DNA of 64,000 bases from Lepas anatifera (GCA_034440635.1 JAOTON010001143.1:1-64000), one strand, 5' to 3'. Numbered from the stretch's first letter, positions 43,936 through 55,468 are shown. The notes: generated by a model from the letters alone, not told the origin. Translations and numbers: made by a program.

Positions 43936-44047
43936 GCCGTCTTCTACTACGAAGTGAAAAAACAACACGGAACTATCCAATGAAAGGAAACAGTGGAAAA
44001 TAACGTAAGAAGTCATGTATGGAAATACCTGGTGCATGCCGGTGTGT

Positions 44048-44480
44048 ATTAAGTTGTGTCAATATATGGAAAATTGATAAATGAGATTTTGCTCCATGAT
44101 TTCCAGTTCTATTATGGTCTAATGAAAAATACTCAAAGCCAAGTCTAGGTCTTCTTACCTATCCCGTTTTCGACTGAAACGTGCATTTCTAGGTTTTCGG
44201 GGGCATTCAAACAACTTTCACCAAGAGCATTGCTCTTCATATTTGCAGATGTTTCGGCTTTTTTATCGCATTTACAAAAAAAGTATTTAGAAAACCACAG
44301 ACAGTGCCCTGATATCAAACGACCACGCTTCTCTATGCCTGGATAGCTTTGAATCACCTAGTTCATGAGACAAACAAGACGAGCTATTTAGGTCATTACG
44401 GACTCCTTCTTTACAGCAGCAGGAATTGATTCAGGTAAAGGATGGTCACGTTAAGTCTTGCTATATTTCAAGGTCTAAAA
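44048..44480. repeat. dispersed repeat A, copy 2
   Basis: Direct diverged homologue of 24378-24855 (see there). Ends close to the start of the transposon-protein fragment at 44569. Confidence 0.6.
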
Positions 44481-44568
44481 TAGAGTTTGAGATTGATTGC
44501 ATGTTCCATCTATTTAATCGTCAACTTTGTGATGACGAGGAGGTTCTGCCTGCTGTTGATCCTGAGCA

Positions 44569-44928
44569 TCAGTTTGGTGCGCTGGGCCCATCGCCTGATA
44601 AAACCATTCCTCTTCCAGCACGACAGACATAATTGGCAGCTGTCATTTGCTTTACAGACGTGGCAGCTACAGCCATGACCTGCGTGTGGCAGACGAAGTG
44701 CTCCACCTCCATGGGCTTCGCCATGAACCCTGGGAACTTGGATTTGATCAAGCTGCAGGTGGTGATAGGCTCGGTGACCCCATCCCAGTCAATTATATTT
44801 TTGAGAGTGGTCATCTGTATGTTGACGTAGGGCAGGGTCCGCAGCCGGGGAGAGGTGTTCCCCACCTCCTGCTCCCCTATGATGGAGATGATCTTGTGGA
44901 AGGTGGTCCAAGGTACTTTTCCAAGGTA
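44569..44928 (-). pseudogene. fragment of a transposon-associated protein (EP...CHTQ motif)
   Basis: The - strand frame reads WTTFHKIISIIGEQEVGN, then YVNIQMTTLKNIIDWDG, VTEPITTCSL and FVCHTQ. From memory, the pattern 'W..-TEP..T..L...-CHTQ' is typical of a family of uncharacterised invertebrate proteins linked to repeats; this is a family-level impression, not a verified match. The fragment lies directly against sequence homologous to the inverted repeat of the 58297-62718 transposon (from 44929), so it may be that transposon's coding remnant. No start codon or flanking exon was found. Confidence 0.55.
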
Positions 44929-45222
44929 CTTCTTCGGGTAAATATATATTTCAAGGAGTCAAAAAAGCTTTCAAATTGTTCAGATTCAATGATTTTAAAG
45001 TTCTGGAGCCCTTTCCACACATTAGTTACATTTTATTGTCCGTGAGATATGAAACCATCGAAATTTTGCCCAACCGGAAGAATTTCAAACGGCTTGCGCG
45101 GGCAAATATTTTTCGAATTCGACATTTTCGACCAGAAAATCGTGGTCAGCGACGATCAATACATTAGAAAATACCCGGTAATCAAAGATCCTGTGAAAAA
45201 GTGGTGATCACGACATGGCCTA
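44929..45222. mobile_element. right terminal repeat of the long-TIR transposon (partial copy)
   Basis: Homologous to 62417-62718: shared blocks are TTCCAAGGTACTT, AAGGAGTCAAAAAA, CGCGGGCAAATATTTTTCGA, AAGTGGTGATCACGACATGG and the terminal CCTA. It is diverged by ~10 percent from the 58297 element. It ends at the edge of the 23-bp minisatellite, like the full copy. Confidence 0.8.
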
Positions 45223-45230
45223 CATACACA

Positions 45231-45695
45231 GTGTGTATGTACTGGTGCTGTGTATGTGTATGTACCAGTGCTGTATCTGTGTATGTACCGGTGTTGTATC
45301 TGTGTATGTACCAGTGCTAGGTATGTGTATGTACCAGTGCAGTATCTGTGTATGTACCAGTGCTGTATCTGTGCATGTACCAGTGCAGTATCAGTGTATG
45401 TACCAGTGCAGTATCTGTGTATTTACCAGTGCTGTATCTGTGTATGTACCAGTGCAGTATCTGTGTATGTACCAGTGCTGTATCTGTGTATGTACCAGTG
45501 CTGTATCTGTGCATGTACCAGTGCAGTATCTGTGTATGTACCAGTGCAGTATCTGTATATGTACCCGTGCTGTATTTGTGTATGTACCAGTGCAGTATCT
45601 GTGTATGTACCAGTGCAGTATCTGTATATGTACCCGTGCTGTATTTGTGTATGTACCAGTGCTGTATGTGTGTATGTACCAGTAGACCGACCCTT
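45231..45695. repeat. 23-bp minisatellite, locus 2 (about 20 units)
   Basis: About twenty tandem copies of GTGTATGTACCAGTGC plus TGTATCT or AGTATCT. The unit is two bases over seven codons, so every frame on both strands is open and cycles through the same residues; the apparent ORFs are artefacts. Confidence 0.95.
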
Positions 45696-46390
45696 AGAAA
45701 ACTGAAATTTGAATTTTAGAATGCGCACAGTAGTTTCTGGTTATTCATTGTATGTTGATGTCTGGTGCAAAAAATCACCCAGATCAGACAGCTTTTCAAG
45801 CTGGCTTTTTGCCCCTACTTTTTCCATGCATACACTCTATGACATCTTGCGAGCGGGTACGGCGGGTGGCCACTAATTACTTCTGCCAAATGTGAAATGA
45901 TGAGGACGAAAGAACTGCGCTAGAATCAAAATGTTTGCTTCGTAAGAACATGCCTATTGCTATTTTTATGGCTCCCCTGGCCTTTTGGCTGGCTTAAATT
46001 TCGTATCAAATCTACAAGATTAGTTAAACTAACTACGGTGTGGCTCGGGCGTCGTAGTCATGATAAAGATGGGAGCTTAATTTTCACTTTGCTTGTTGAC
46101 AGAAAATCAGGCAAACAAGACACCTAAAAAACACCTTTAGCAGCTGTTAGCTTCGTTTTACATTTTGAAAAGTTGACCTTAATCGAATTCTTTCTGTGCA
46201 ATCGTGACCATTATCAACTTCATTCTTGTGGAAAAAGCTAGTTGGTGAGGACAACGACGGTATTTGCTCTTAACGTTATATCGCTCCCTCACAAAATTAG
46301 CGTCGCAGGTTCCGCCAGCACTGCAGGATGCTGTTGAAGCCATGGGCTCATCTTCTTCAGTTCACTTTTGCTAAGCTTCCCGTCCCTGTT

Positions 46391-46993
46391 CTAGTTCTAG
46401 TTCTACCGTGTATTGACCACAATCATCAAGTTGATTGTTTTGTCAATGCGAGTGTCCGTAGTTTATACATCTCAAAAAGAAGAATAAAAATTTACATATG
46501 AGGTTACAATGCATGGATGGCAGATGATTAATGTTTACACAAAAGAGTCACAAATGAGTCGAGTGAAGCAGCTTCTTCAGTTGCATGGGGCAAGTTGTTC
46601 CAATCTCGGATGGTTTTCGGGAGAAAAGCGTGAAGGTGATAGTCCGCTCTGCATCGTGGTGCCAGAAACTGCTGATTGTGTCCCCGTCGTGATCTTGGCG
46701 GGAGCGGTATTAGTTTACTCTTTATGCCTTCTGCATCCATCATGCCGTGTTTTATCTTATATAGCATCGTCAGCCGAGCTTTTTTCCGTCGCTCTTCAAG
46801 AGATGGCCATTTGAGCTCTTTTAGCATTGATGTTACGCTGGTCGTTCTCCGGTAGTCCCTCATAACGAACCTTGCCGCCCTACGTTGAATATTTTCTATT
46901 CTATTGATGCTCTGTTGATGGTGAGGGTCCCAGACGGCACTCGCATTTTCTAAAATGGGACGTACATATACCTTGTACGCAGCTTCTTTGATT
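46391..46993 (-). mobile_element. 5'-truncated LINE (CR1/L2-like) with RT C-terminus
   Basis: The - strand frame (stop at 46528) encodes the C-terminal region of a non-LTR reverse transcriptase: AYKVYVRPILENASAVWDP, IENIQRRAARFV, MLKELKWPSLEERRKKARL and TIRDWNNLP. These are hallmark motifs of the thumb and C-terminus in CR1/L2-type elements of invertebrates. The 3' end has repeated AGAACT hexamers (46391-46406 on the + strand as AGTTCT). A 5-bp duplication, CTGTT, flanks it (46386-46390, 46994-46998). The unoccupied site is in the right arm near 49378-49382. Confidence 0.85.
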
Positions 46994-47548
46994 CTGTTAG
47001 TCCTGACTTTCTCCCGATGATCAGCCACGACGGCCGATGTGTTTTGGAGACCAGATTCCGTCCTGATGCTTCCCATGAAATCCTTGGCGAGTTTCACCCT
47101 TCTCTCGGATGGTTCATTCACACAGGTGAGGCTCGTTACAAACTGCTTGAACTCAACACAGCCTTGATGCTGGTTCCAAGTATGGACATGCTCAGACAGT
47201 CATTCCAGCTGATCAAACTGGGAAATAAGAGCCAGCTCTCCGGTCCTATGAAGCTTGCCAGGCTCCTTCAGGCCAGAGAGTGGCGTCATCAACAAAACCT
47301 GCGCCAAGGATGGTGGGCTTACGTTCATGACAAAACGCGATGGGCCTTTCAGTTTTCATGAATGCTTGGGCTACTTCCTCCTCCTCAGAAACGTCATCGT
47401 CTGCAAGAGAGAAAACAGCAAGTGATGGAGATAGGTAGTCAATATGCCTGTTCAGACTCTGAAGGTAGTTGGTTGTTACTGTCGGTCTAATTTTTCTGTA
47501 TTGACGCATTTCTTGAGTAGATTGGAGGTCATTTAACCCTCGCCCCAC
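46994..47548 (-). pseudogene. protein-Z pseudogene, left-arm copy
   Basis: On the - strand it encodes YLQSLNRHIDYLSPSLAVFS, then LADDDVSEEEEVAQAF, MKTERPIAFCHERKPTILG and FVDDATLW. After frame breaks it continues with VEFKQFV..LTCVNEPSERRVKLAKDF and SGLQNTSAVVADHR. The 'LSP.LA.F', 'KPT' and 'VADHR' blocks resemble a family of uncharacterised, repeat-associated invertebrate proteins (recollection, unverified), possibly the same protein as the fragment at 44569. A TTTCTCTCTTGCAG-like string inside it could be a retained splice acceptor. It has stops near 47240 and 47220, and continues after the LINE insertion toward 46290. Confidence 0.6.
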
Positions 47549-48559
47549 CGGGGGGCATCGATGGCCCCCTAAGGTTTTCCGGGATAGCAGAAAAAAACGA
47601 CGAGGTGCAGCACCCCGGTTGAGGGCTCTACCTCTTACTGCATCATTTTCCCACCATCCCTTAAATTTTTACTCAGGGTCATCCAAGGTCAAGTCACCAG
47701 GCGAGGTCAACCAAGGTCACCTCACTTCAACTTTAGAGCTCTGTAAGAGCTACATTTCGAATTCGATCGATTTGGAACTTCCTACACGTCATGACCCCTC
47801 CAGGGTCTACAAGGTGTATATCCGGGATTTTTCGATTTCGTGACCTGAGGTCATGTCACAAGGTGACCTCTCCCATTGACAAAGGATGGGGAAAAGCTAT
47901 CTTAAGATCTAAAAGTCACAAAAACGATTGAAAATGCGCGGCTTCGTCAGAAAAACGTTCTTGGACACCCTTTCACGGATTCCAGGGGCCATATTTGCCC
48001 TTTGACCTCTCCAAGGTCATTCAAGGTCACCAGGGGTCAAAAACAGTATTTTGACAATAACTTTTGACCTATATAAGCCAGAGCGCTGAATCAAGCACCA
48101 TCGTGTATGTTTCGTCACTGGCTTTCGTTTGATATACGGCAAGGTCACTTTCTGACCTTTCGTGACCTCAGGTCATCTTAGGTCACGAGGTGACCTCTGG
48201 AGGTCAAACCACTGGCGGGAGGTCATTATGTTTAAAATAGCGGGAAAAGGTCTGACATTTTTCTATCAAATGTACTTGACCACATCTCAATAGCTCTAAT
48301 GGCACAAGAGTTATGCCTAGTTTGCTTAAGCAATGTATATTTGAGTGAAAATAGCCGATCTTGACCTAATTTGACCTCTGGAGGTCAAACCATTGACCTG
48401 AGCGCTAAAACATGCGAAGTATTTTCTTACTGAATTCACGCGAGCTTTCTAATGCACTTTGCAGATTTGCGCTAACGCCCATACTTTTGGAGTTAGAGGG
48501 GGACCATCGATGCCCCCCGGTGGGGCGAAGGTGGCGCCGGACCCCCGGTGGGGCGCGGG
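47537..48559. mobile_element. family-F MITE (GGTCA-rich), copy 1
   Basis: 1023 bp, flanked by TTAA at 47533-47536 and 48560-48563. Termini are CCCTCGCCCCACCGGGGGG and the complement ending CCCCCGGTGGGGCGCGGG. It is non-coding. I count about 26 GGTCA/TGACC motifs, many as AGGTCA. Characteristic arrangements are TGACCTCAGGTCA (everted, 1-base gap), AGGTCACGAGGTGACCT (inverted, 5-base gap) and TGACCTCTGGAGGTCA (everted, 4-base gap). Its unoccupied site is in the other palindrome arm at ~49049 (CACCTTTAAATGACCTCC). Confidence 0.9.
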
Positions 48560-49018
48560 TTAAAGGCGTGGCGGCAGGTAGCGACGTCCTCATGAAGAGC
48601 TATGCGTGACAGAGTTCTGTCATTGTCTCAATTTCTTCCATGGGCTCTGCATTGAACAGGCTAGTGTGGCTGGGTAGAATGTACATACATACATGGCCAG
48701 AAATTATATGAACTTATGCACCTGAAGTTATTAACGAATTGTTCATGGTTCGTCCGAAAGAAATTGGTCAGCGACGCCAGATTCATGCAAAGAGCCGTAT
48801 ATTACCTAGCCAATGTATCATTTGCCACAACGAAGTCATGAACGAATCATTTCCGTTTAACTTTCGAATCCAAAAAAGTTCAGCAACGCTAGATTCATGC
48901 AAGGGATCATATACTACCTGGCCATGCACCTTCTATCGAGCCCAATTGGCCAGCTCAATGCAAAGCAAAAGAAACTGAAACAATGACAGAACTATGTGGG
49001 ATCTTTCACGCATAGTTC

Positions 49019-49471
49019 TTCATGAGGACGTCGCTACCTGCCGCCTCACCTTTAAATGACCTCCAAGCCATTCAAGAAATGCGTCAAAACAGAAAAATGA
49101 GACTAGCACCGGCAAACAACTGTCTTCAGAGTCTGAACAGGCATCTTGACTACCTGTCTCCATCACTTGCTGTTTTCTCTACACTACATGTCTACACTTT
49201 GAACCAGCATCAAGGTTATGTTGAGTTCAAGCAGTTTTTAATGAGCCTCACCTGTGTGGATGATCCATCCGAGAGAACGGTGAAACTCGCCAAGGATGTA
49301 ATAAGAAACACCATGACGGAATCTGGTCTCCAGAACACATTGGCTGTCGTGGCTGATCATCGGAAGAAAGGCAGGACTAACAGGGACGGGAAGTTTAGCA
49401 AAAGTGAACCGAAGGAGATAGCTCATAACTTCAACAGCATCCTGCAGTGCTGGCAGAACCTGCTACGATAA
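49019..49471 (+). pseudogene. protein-Z fragment, right-arm copy (internal deletion)
   Basis: 150 open codons: LQSLNRHLDYLSPSLAVFS joins directly to LHVYTWNQHQG-like sequence, then VEFKQFLMSLTCVDDPSERT, ESGLQNTLAVVADHRKKG and SILQCWQNLLR before the stop. Compared with the left-arm copy, about 225 bases between FSL and the HTWNQHQ region are missing. An AATAAA lies ~20 bases after the stop. The frame is open but is probably the relic of a longer transposon gene. Confidence 0.6.
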
Positions 49472-49588
49472 TTTTCTGAGGGAGCAATAAAACGTTAAGA
49501 TCAAATACCTTCACTGTCTTCATCAACTAGCTTTTTCACGAAAATGAAGTTAAAAATGGCCACGATTGTACTTAAAAAATTCGATTAA

Positions 49589-50607
49589 CCCTCGCCCCAC
49601 CGGGGCCATCGATGGCCCCCTAAGGTTTTTTCGAGGTAGTAGAAAAACGACGAAACGCAGCACCGCGGTTGAGGGCTCTATCTCTCACCTCATCATTTTC
49701 CCACCATCCCTGAAAATTTTTACCCCGGGTCACCCAAGGTCAGGTCACCAGACGAGGTCAACCAAGGTCACCTAACTTCAATTTTGAAGCTCTATAAGAG
49801 CTACATTTCTTAGTCGATCGATTTGAAACTTGCTACACTTCATGACCCTTCCAGGGTCTACGTGTATATCCGGAATTTTTTTCGATTTCGTGACCTGAGG
49901 TCAGGTCACGAGGCGACCTCTCCCATTGGAAAAGCATTGGGAAAAGCTGTCTCATGATCTAAAAGCCACAAAAATGATTGCAAATACACAGACTGCTCAG
50001 AACAGCGTTTCTGGACACCCTTTCCCGGATCCCAGATGTCATATTTGCCCTTTCACGTTTCCAAGTTCATCCAAGGTCACCAGGGGTCAAAAACAGTATT
50101 TTTACAATAACTTTTGACCTAATTAAGCTAGAGCGCTGAAACAAACACCATCGTGTTTTTCTTGTCACTGGCTGTCATTGAGTATACGGCAAGGTCACTT
50201 TCTGACCTTTCGTGACCTCAGGTCATATTAGGTCACGAGGTGACCTCTGGAGGTCAAACCACTGGCGGGACGTCTTTACGTTCTATATAGCGGTAAAAGG
50301 TCTGGAAATGTTCTATCAAATGTACTTAACCAGATCTCAATAGCTCTAATGGCATAGGAGCCATGCTCAGTTTTCTTAAGCATTGCATATTTGAATGAAA
50401 ATAGCCTATCGTGACCTTTCTTGCCCTCTGGAGGTCAAACCATTGACCTGAGCGCTTAAATATGTAAAGTAATTTCTTACTGAATTCACACGAGCTTTCT
50501 AAGGCACTTTGCAGATTTGCGCTAACCCTAATATTTTCGGAGTTAGAGGGGGCTATCGATGCTCCCGGTGGGGCGAAGGTGGCACCGGACCCCCGGTGGG
50601 GCGCGGG
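49589..50607. mobile_element. family-F MITE (GGTCA-rich), copy 2
   Basis: 1019 bp with TTAA at 49585-49588 and 50608-50611; structure as copy 1 but noticeably diverged from it. The unoccupied site is in the left arm at 46190-46193 (GACCTTAATCGAATTC on the + strand). Confidence 0.9.
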
Positions 50608-50959
50608 TTAAGGGCAACTTTTCACAATGTAAGGCGAAGCAACAGTTGCTAAAGGTATTTTTTGGGTGTTTTGTTTGCCTGATTTTCTGTTAACAAGCAC
50701 AGGGAAAATTAAGCTTCCATCTCTATCATAACTATGATGCTTCAAAGTTTCCCAGAGCCTTCAAAGTTTCACCTATTAGTTAAATCTACCTTTGTAGTTA
50801 GATTTAACTAATCTTGTAGATTTGATACGAAATTTAAGTCAGCCAAAAGGTCAGGAGAGCTATAAAAAGTAGCAATAGGAATTTTCTTACGTTGCAAACA
50901 TTGTGATTCTAGCGTAGTGCTTCCAGCCTCATCATTTCGCACTTGGCAGAAGTGGTTAA

Positions 50960-52161
50960 GTCTTGCCCCGGTGGCGGGTACGAGCCACCTTCGCCCTGGT
51001 GGTGGGGGGCGAAAAAAAGACCCCCACGATCTCAAAAACTAAGAGAGCTAGAGAAAAGCTCAAAACGGCAATCAAAAGCTGTTCAAAAATGATATCGAAA
51101 ATATTTAAGTCATTTTTCTTGTCAGGTCAATATTAAGGTCACCAGAGGTCAAAATAGGTCAAAATCGCTAATATGAGGTGTACTAAGAAAACCTCATATA
51201 TCTCAGAAACTATGATGGATAGAAACACTTTTCTAACACCATTCGAAAGCTCTTGAAATGCGCTTTCATTACAGTGGCATTCGTTTTAATTTTCGTGACA
51301 GGTCAAAGCCTAGGGGAGCTACAGGTCACTGAATATTGGGCATATTCTTGGGAATGTCCATAGCCACCCATGCATAAGGGCGTTTCCTTTTTCGCTAATA
51401 ACTTCCAAACCAAACAAGATACAGCCATAGTTGATGCACCATTGCAATACTCTCGTCAATACAAATAGAATATATAATATTGCTATGCCAGAACAAATGT
51501 AAGAATTTGACCTGACCCAGGTCAACGGTCTGACCTAACTTGATCTGGTATAGTCATGATGTATATCATTTGACTTGCAGTGACTATACAAACACTTTGG
51601 TGACAAAATAAAAGGTCTATCTTAGTTTATTCAAACTTTATAGAGTAAAACACCAAAAATGCTTCTTTGACCTAAAGTGACCTTTTAAAGGTCACAAGTC
51701 AAAATTTTTGTCATAAACTTCAGAAATGGGCAATGATCAAATCGTAACCGATGTTTGAAGTTGATTCCATCCATACTTACTGAAAAAAGCCCATTTCGTG
51801 ATTTTCCCCATGTATTTACAATGGGGAGGTCATCCTCTGCATATGACCTTCGGTCACCAATATAAAAAATCCCGGAACAATTGTTGTAGCTCCTGGTGGG
51901 CCCACTATGTGGTATAAGTTTGAACTTGATCGATTAACCCCTCTTTTAGTTATGCGGTCCTAAACATTTTTTGAGGTGAGGTCACCTAACCTGACCTGGT
52001 GACCTGACCTGATATGACCTTAGGCTAAAATTTTCAGGAAAGATGTAAAAATGATGAATAAACAGCTAGACCAAGTTTGGTGGCGTTGCGCGCCTCCGTT
52101 TTTTGATCACTTCGGAAAAACCCGAGGCGGGGTCTAAAAAAGACCCCCACCCGGGCGAAGG
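50960..52161. mobile_element. TTAA-flanked element E, copy 1
   Basis: 1202 bp between TTAA sites at 50956-50959 and 52162-52165. The right end CCCGGGCGAAGG and the left interior GAGCCACCTTCGCCCTGG are inverted. It is GGTCA-rich but less so than family F, and related to 5331-6312. A mutated unoccupied site (AAGTAATTAGTGGCC complement) lies in the left palindrome arm at ~45873-45880. Confidence 0.8.
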
Positions 52162-52359
52162 TTAATGGCCGCCTGCCGTGCCCGCACGCAAGACGCCATA
52201 GGGTGTATGCATGGAAAAAGCAGGGGCAAACAGCCGGCGTGAAAAGATGTCGGATCTGGGTGATTTTTTTTGGCACCAGACATCAACATACAATGAAGAA
52301 CCAGAAACTACCGTGCGCATTCCAAAATGCGAATACTCATTTTTTAAGGGACGGTCTAA

Positions 52360-52455
52360 TGTACCAGTGCTGTATTTGTGTATGTACCAGTGCTGTCTCT
52401 GTGTATGTACCAGTAATGTATCTGTGTATATACCAGTGCAGTGTCTGTGTATGTA
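52360..52455. repeat. 23-bp minisatellite, locus 3 (unoccupied transposon site)
   Basis: Four units. The string CTGTGTATATACCAG at 52422-52436 is the undisturbed version of the site where the 4.4 kb transposon sits in the second duplication unit. Confidence 0.9.
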
Positions 52456-52934
52456 CCTGAACCTGCGTATGGTTCTATACGTATGTATGCACCTAATGTT
52501 TGCCACCTTAGAAATAGAATGGATTGTATCCGAACTCTTGGTTTTAAGATTAAGGAAGCCTAAACTTCTGTGGTTCGTTTCTTACCCGATGAGAGTTGCC
52601 CAAACTTGAGCAGCTACCAATTGGCCCTTTTCCTCATATCCTGGCTGCAAAATTTGGCACATTCAGTGTGATTGTATAATCAGGCACAGCCCCTCAAGGG
52701 AAGTGCTTAGATATGCAATAACATTGAAGGTATGCGCTATCTCTCGCATGCAGGATTGGAGAAAAGTGCTAATTAACAGCTTGTCAACTTATCAACTTAG
52801 CACAAGTTCTTCACACATCATGCACGAGAAGTGGTGTAATCAATGAAAGACCATATTAAATGTCAAGAAAATAATCTAATTTGAGTAATCAAAATACTGC
52901 TTCACGAGAAATCCAATCCAAACAGGATCAGGTA
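52456..52934. other. unassigned intronic sequence (duplicated at 62755-63225)
   Basis: Non-coding; near-identical to 62755-63225 as part of the tandem duplication. Confidence 0.7.
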
Positions 52935-53210
52935 TTTACACAGCTATCCGATCTGATCTATGGACCACTAGACGGCATTAGGTATGTATACAGATATCTG
53001 ATCTACGGATCAGGCGGAATCGGATATTGACAGATATCCTATCTACGGACCAGACAGGATCGGATATTTACATAGATATCCGATCTACGGACCAGACATT
53101 ATCGGAAATTTACACAGATATCCGAGGTACAGACCAGACGGGATTGAATATTTACACAGATTTCCTATCTACGGACCAGACGGGATTGAATATTTACACA
53201 GATATCCGAT
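52935..53210. repeat. ~42-bp minisatellite (TACGGACCAGACGGG), locus 1
   Basis: Six to seven units of ATCTACGGACCAGACGGGAT plus CGGATATTTACACAGATATCCG. Cut at 53210 by the duplication junction. A longer array ends at 63845. Confidence 0.9.
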
Positions 53211-53421
53211 CATGACAAAACGCGATGGGCCTTTCAGTTTTCATAAATGCTTGGGCTACTTCCTCCTCCTCAGAAACGTCATCGTCTGCAAGAGAGAAAA
53301 CAGCAAGTGATGGAGATAGGTAGTCAATATGCCTGTTCAGACTCTGAAGGTAGTTGGTTGTCGCTGTCGGTCTAATTTTTCTGTATTGACGCATTTCTTG
53401 AGTAGATTGGAGGTCATTTAA

Positions 53422-54440
53422 CCCTCGCCCCACCGGGGGCATCGATGGCCCCCTAAGGTTTTTCCGGGTTAACAGAAAAAACGACGAGGTGCAGCACCCC
53501 GGTTGAGGGCTCTACCTCTTACTGCATCATTTTCCCACCATCCCTGAAATTTTTTACTCCGGGTCATCCAAGGTCAGGTCACCAGGCGAGGTCAACCAAG
53601 GTCACCTCACTTCAACTTTAGACCTCTGTAAGAGCTACATTTCAAATTCGATCGATTTGAAACTTCCTACACTTCATGACCCTTCCAGGGTCTACAAGGT
53701 GTATATCCAGGATTTTTCAATTTCGTGACCTGAGGTCATGTCACGAGGTGACCTCTCCCATTGACAAAGCATGGGGAAAAGCTATCTTATGATCTAAAAG
53801 TCACAAAAACGATTGAAAATGCTCGGCTTCGTCAGAAAAACGTTCTTGGGCACCCTTTCGCGGATTCCAGGGGCCATATTTGCCCTTTGACCTCTCCAAG
53901 GTCATCCAAGGTCACCACGGGTCAAAAACAGTATTTTGACAATAACTTTTGACCTATATAAGCCAGAGCCCTGAATCAAACACCATCGTGTATGTTTTGT
54001 CACTGGCTTTCGTTTGATATACGGCAAGGTCACTTTCTGACCTTTCGTGACCTCAGGTCATCTTAGTGGTTTGACCTCTGGAGGTCAAACCACTGGCAGG
54101 AGGTCATTATTTTTAAAATAGCGGGAAAAGGTCTGACATTTTCCTATCAAATGTATTTTACCACATCTCAATAGCTCTAATGGCACAAGAGTTATGCCCA
54201 GTTTGCTTAAGCATTGCATATTTGAGAGAAAATAGCCGATCTTGACCTAATTTGACCTCTGGAGGTCAAACCATTAACCTGAGCGCTAAAACATGCGAAG
54301 TAATTTTTTACTGAATTTACGCGAGCTTTCTAAAACACTTTGCAGATTTTCGCTAACCCCCATATTTTCGGAGTTAGAGGGGGGGCCATCGATGGCTCCG
54401 GTGGGGCGAAGGTGGCGCCGGACCCCCGGTGGGGCGCGGG
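53422..54440. mobile_element. family-F MITE, copy 3 (duplicate of copy 1)
   Basis: Flanked by TTAA at 53418-53421 and 54441-54444. It is the counterpart of 47537-48559, with a small change around 54062, where TTAGGTCACGAGGTGACC is replaced by TTAGTGGTTTGACC. Confidence 0.9.
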
Positions 54441-54896
54441 TTAAAGGCGTGGCGGCAGGTAGCGACGTCCTCATGAAGAGCTATGCGTGACAGAGTTCTG
54501 TCATTGTCTCAATTTCTTCCATGGGCTCTGCATTGAACAGGCTAGTTTGGCTGGGTAGAATGTACATACATACATGGCCAGGAATTATACGACCTTATGC
54601 ACCTGAAGTTATTAACGAATTTTTCATGGTTCGTCCGAAAGAAATTGGTCAGCGACGCCAGATTCATACAAAGAGCCGTATATTACCTAGCCAATGTATC
54701 ATTTGCCACAACGAAGTCATGAACGAATCATTTCCGTTTAACTTTCGAATCCAAAAAAGTTCAGCAACGCTAGATTCATGCAAGGGATCATATACTACCT
54801 GGCCATGCACCTTCTATCGAGCCCAATTGGCCAGCTCAATGCAAAGCAAAAGAAATTGAAACAATGACAGAACTGTGTGGGATCTTTCACGCACAG

Positions 54897-55351
54897 TTCT
54901 TCATGAGGATGCCACTACCTGCCGCCTCACCTTTAAATGACCTCCGAGCTACTCAAGAAATGCGTCAAAACAGAAGAATGAGACTAGCACCGGCAAACAA
55001 CTATCTTCAGAGTCTGAACAGGCATCTTGACTACCTGTCTCCATCACTTGCTGTTTTCTCTACACTACATGTCTACACTTGGAACCAGCATCAAGGCTAT
55101 GTTGAGTTCAAGCAGTTTTTAATGAGCCTCACCTGTGTGGATGATCCATCCGAGAGAACGGTGAACTCGCCAAGCATTTCATAGGAAGCACCAGGACGGA
55201 ATCTGGTCTCCAGAACGCATCGGCATTCGTGGCTGATCATCGGAAGAAAGGCAGGACTAACAGGGGCGGGAAGTTTAGCAAAAGTGAACCGAAGGAGATA
55301 GCTCATAACTTCAACAGCATCCTGCAGTGCTGGCAGAACCTGCGACGATAA
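54897..55351 (+). pseudogene. protein-Z fragment, duplicate copy
   Basis: Counterpart of 49019-49471. The frame breaks after the DDPSERTV block near 55165, where one base is missing (GGTGAACTCGCC versus GGTGAAACTCGCC), so the C-terminal VADHRKKG part is in another frame. This shows no constraint on the product. Confidence 0.65.
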
Positions 55352-55468
55352 TTTTCTGAGGGAGCAATAAAACGTTAAGATCAAATACCTTCACTGTCTT
55401 CGCCAACTAGCTTTTTCACGAAAATGAAGTTAAAAATGGCCACGATTGTACTTAAAAAATTCGATTAA

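Larger units (their letters stand above)
45231..48607. repeat. left arm of a large palindromic duplication
   Basis: Read on the - strand this arm matches the right arm (about 48986-52460) in order: CCTCATGAAG junction, protein-Z fragment, the AATAAAACGTTAAG-like 3' flank, CTTAAATTTCGTATCAAATC, GTATGCATGG, CATCAACATACAATGAA and the minisatellite. It carries a MITE (47537-48559) and a LINE piece (46391-46993) that the right arm lacks. It lacks the two elements found in the right arm, leaving unoccupied sites near 46190-46193 and 45873-45880. Confidence 0.8.
48986..52460. repeat. right arm of the large palindromic duplication
   Basis: Inverted homologue of 45231-48607. It begins TGACAGAACTATG...CATAGTTCTTCATGAGGACG (the complement of 48563-48625) and continues to the minisatellite. 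The spacer between arms (48626-48985) is unique within one duplication unit. It carries its own MITE (49589-50607) and E element (50960-52161). Confidence 0.8.
47326..53210. repeat. tandem segmental duplication, unit 1
   Basis: 5885 bases that recur from 53211 in the same orientation. At the start the offset is exactly 5885 (CATGACAAAACGCGATGGGC at 47326 and 53211), falling to ~5867 by 52.4 kb through small gaps. Identity is high, about 95 percent or more by eye. It contains two family-F MITEs, one protein-Z fragment, one E element, a minisatellite fragment and the start of a 42-bp repeat. Confidence 0.92.

Noticed and set aside
45231..45695. Possible CRISPR-like array of regularly spaced repeats
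   Set aside because: Units are contiguous with no unique spacers, and the genome is eukaryotic.
45215..45728. Cysteine-rich open frames (VYVPVLYLCMYQC-like) on both strands
   Set aside because: A 23-base repeat without stops produces open frames in all phases; this is a minisatellite, not a protein.
46509..46814. 101-codon + strand frame
   Set aside because: It is the shadow of the LINE reverse transcriptase fragment on the opposite strand.
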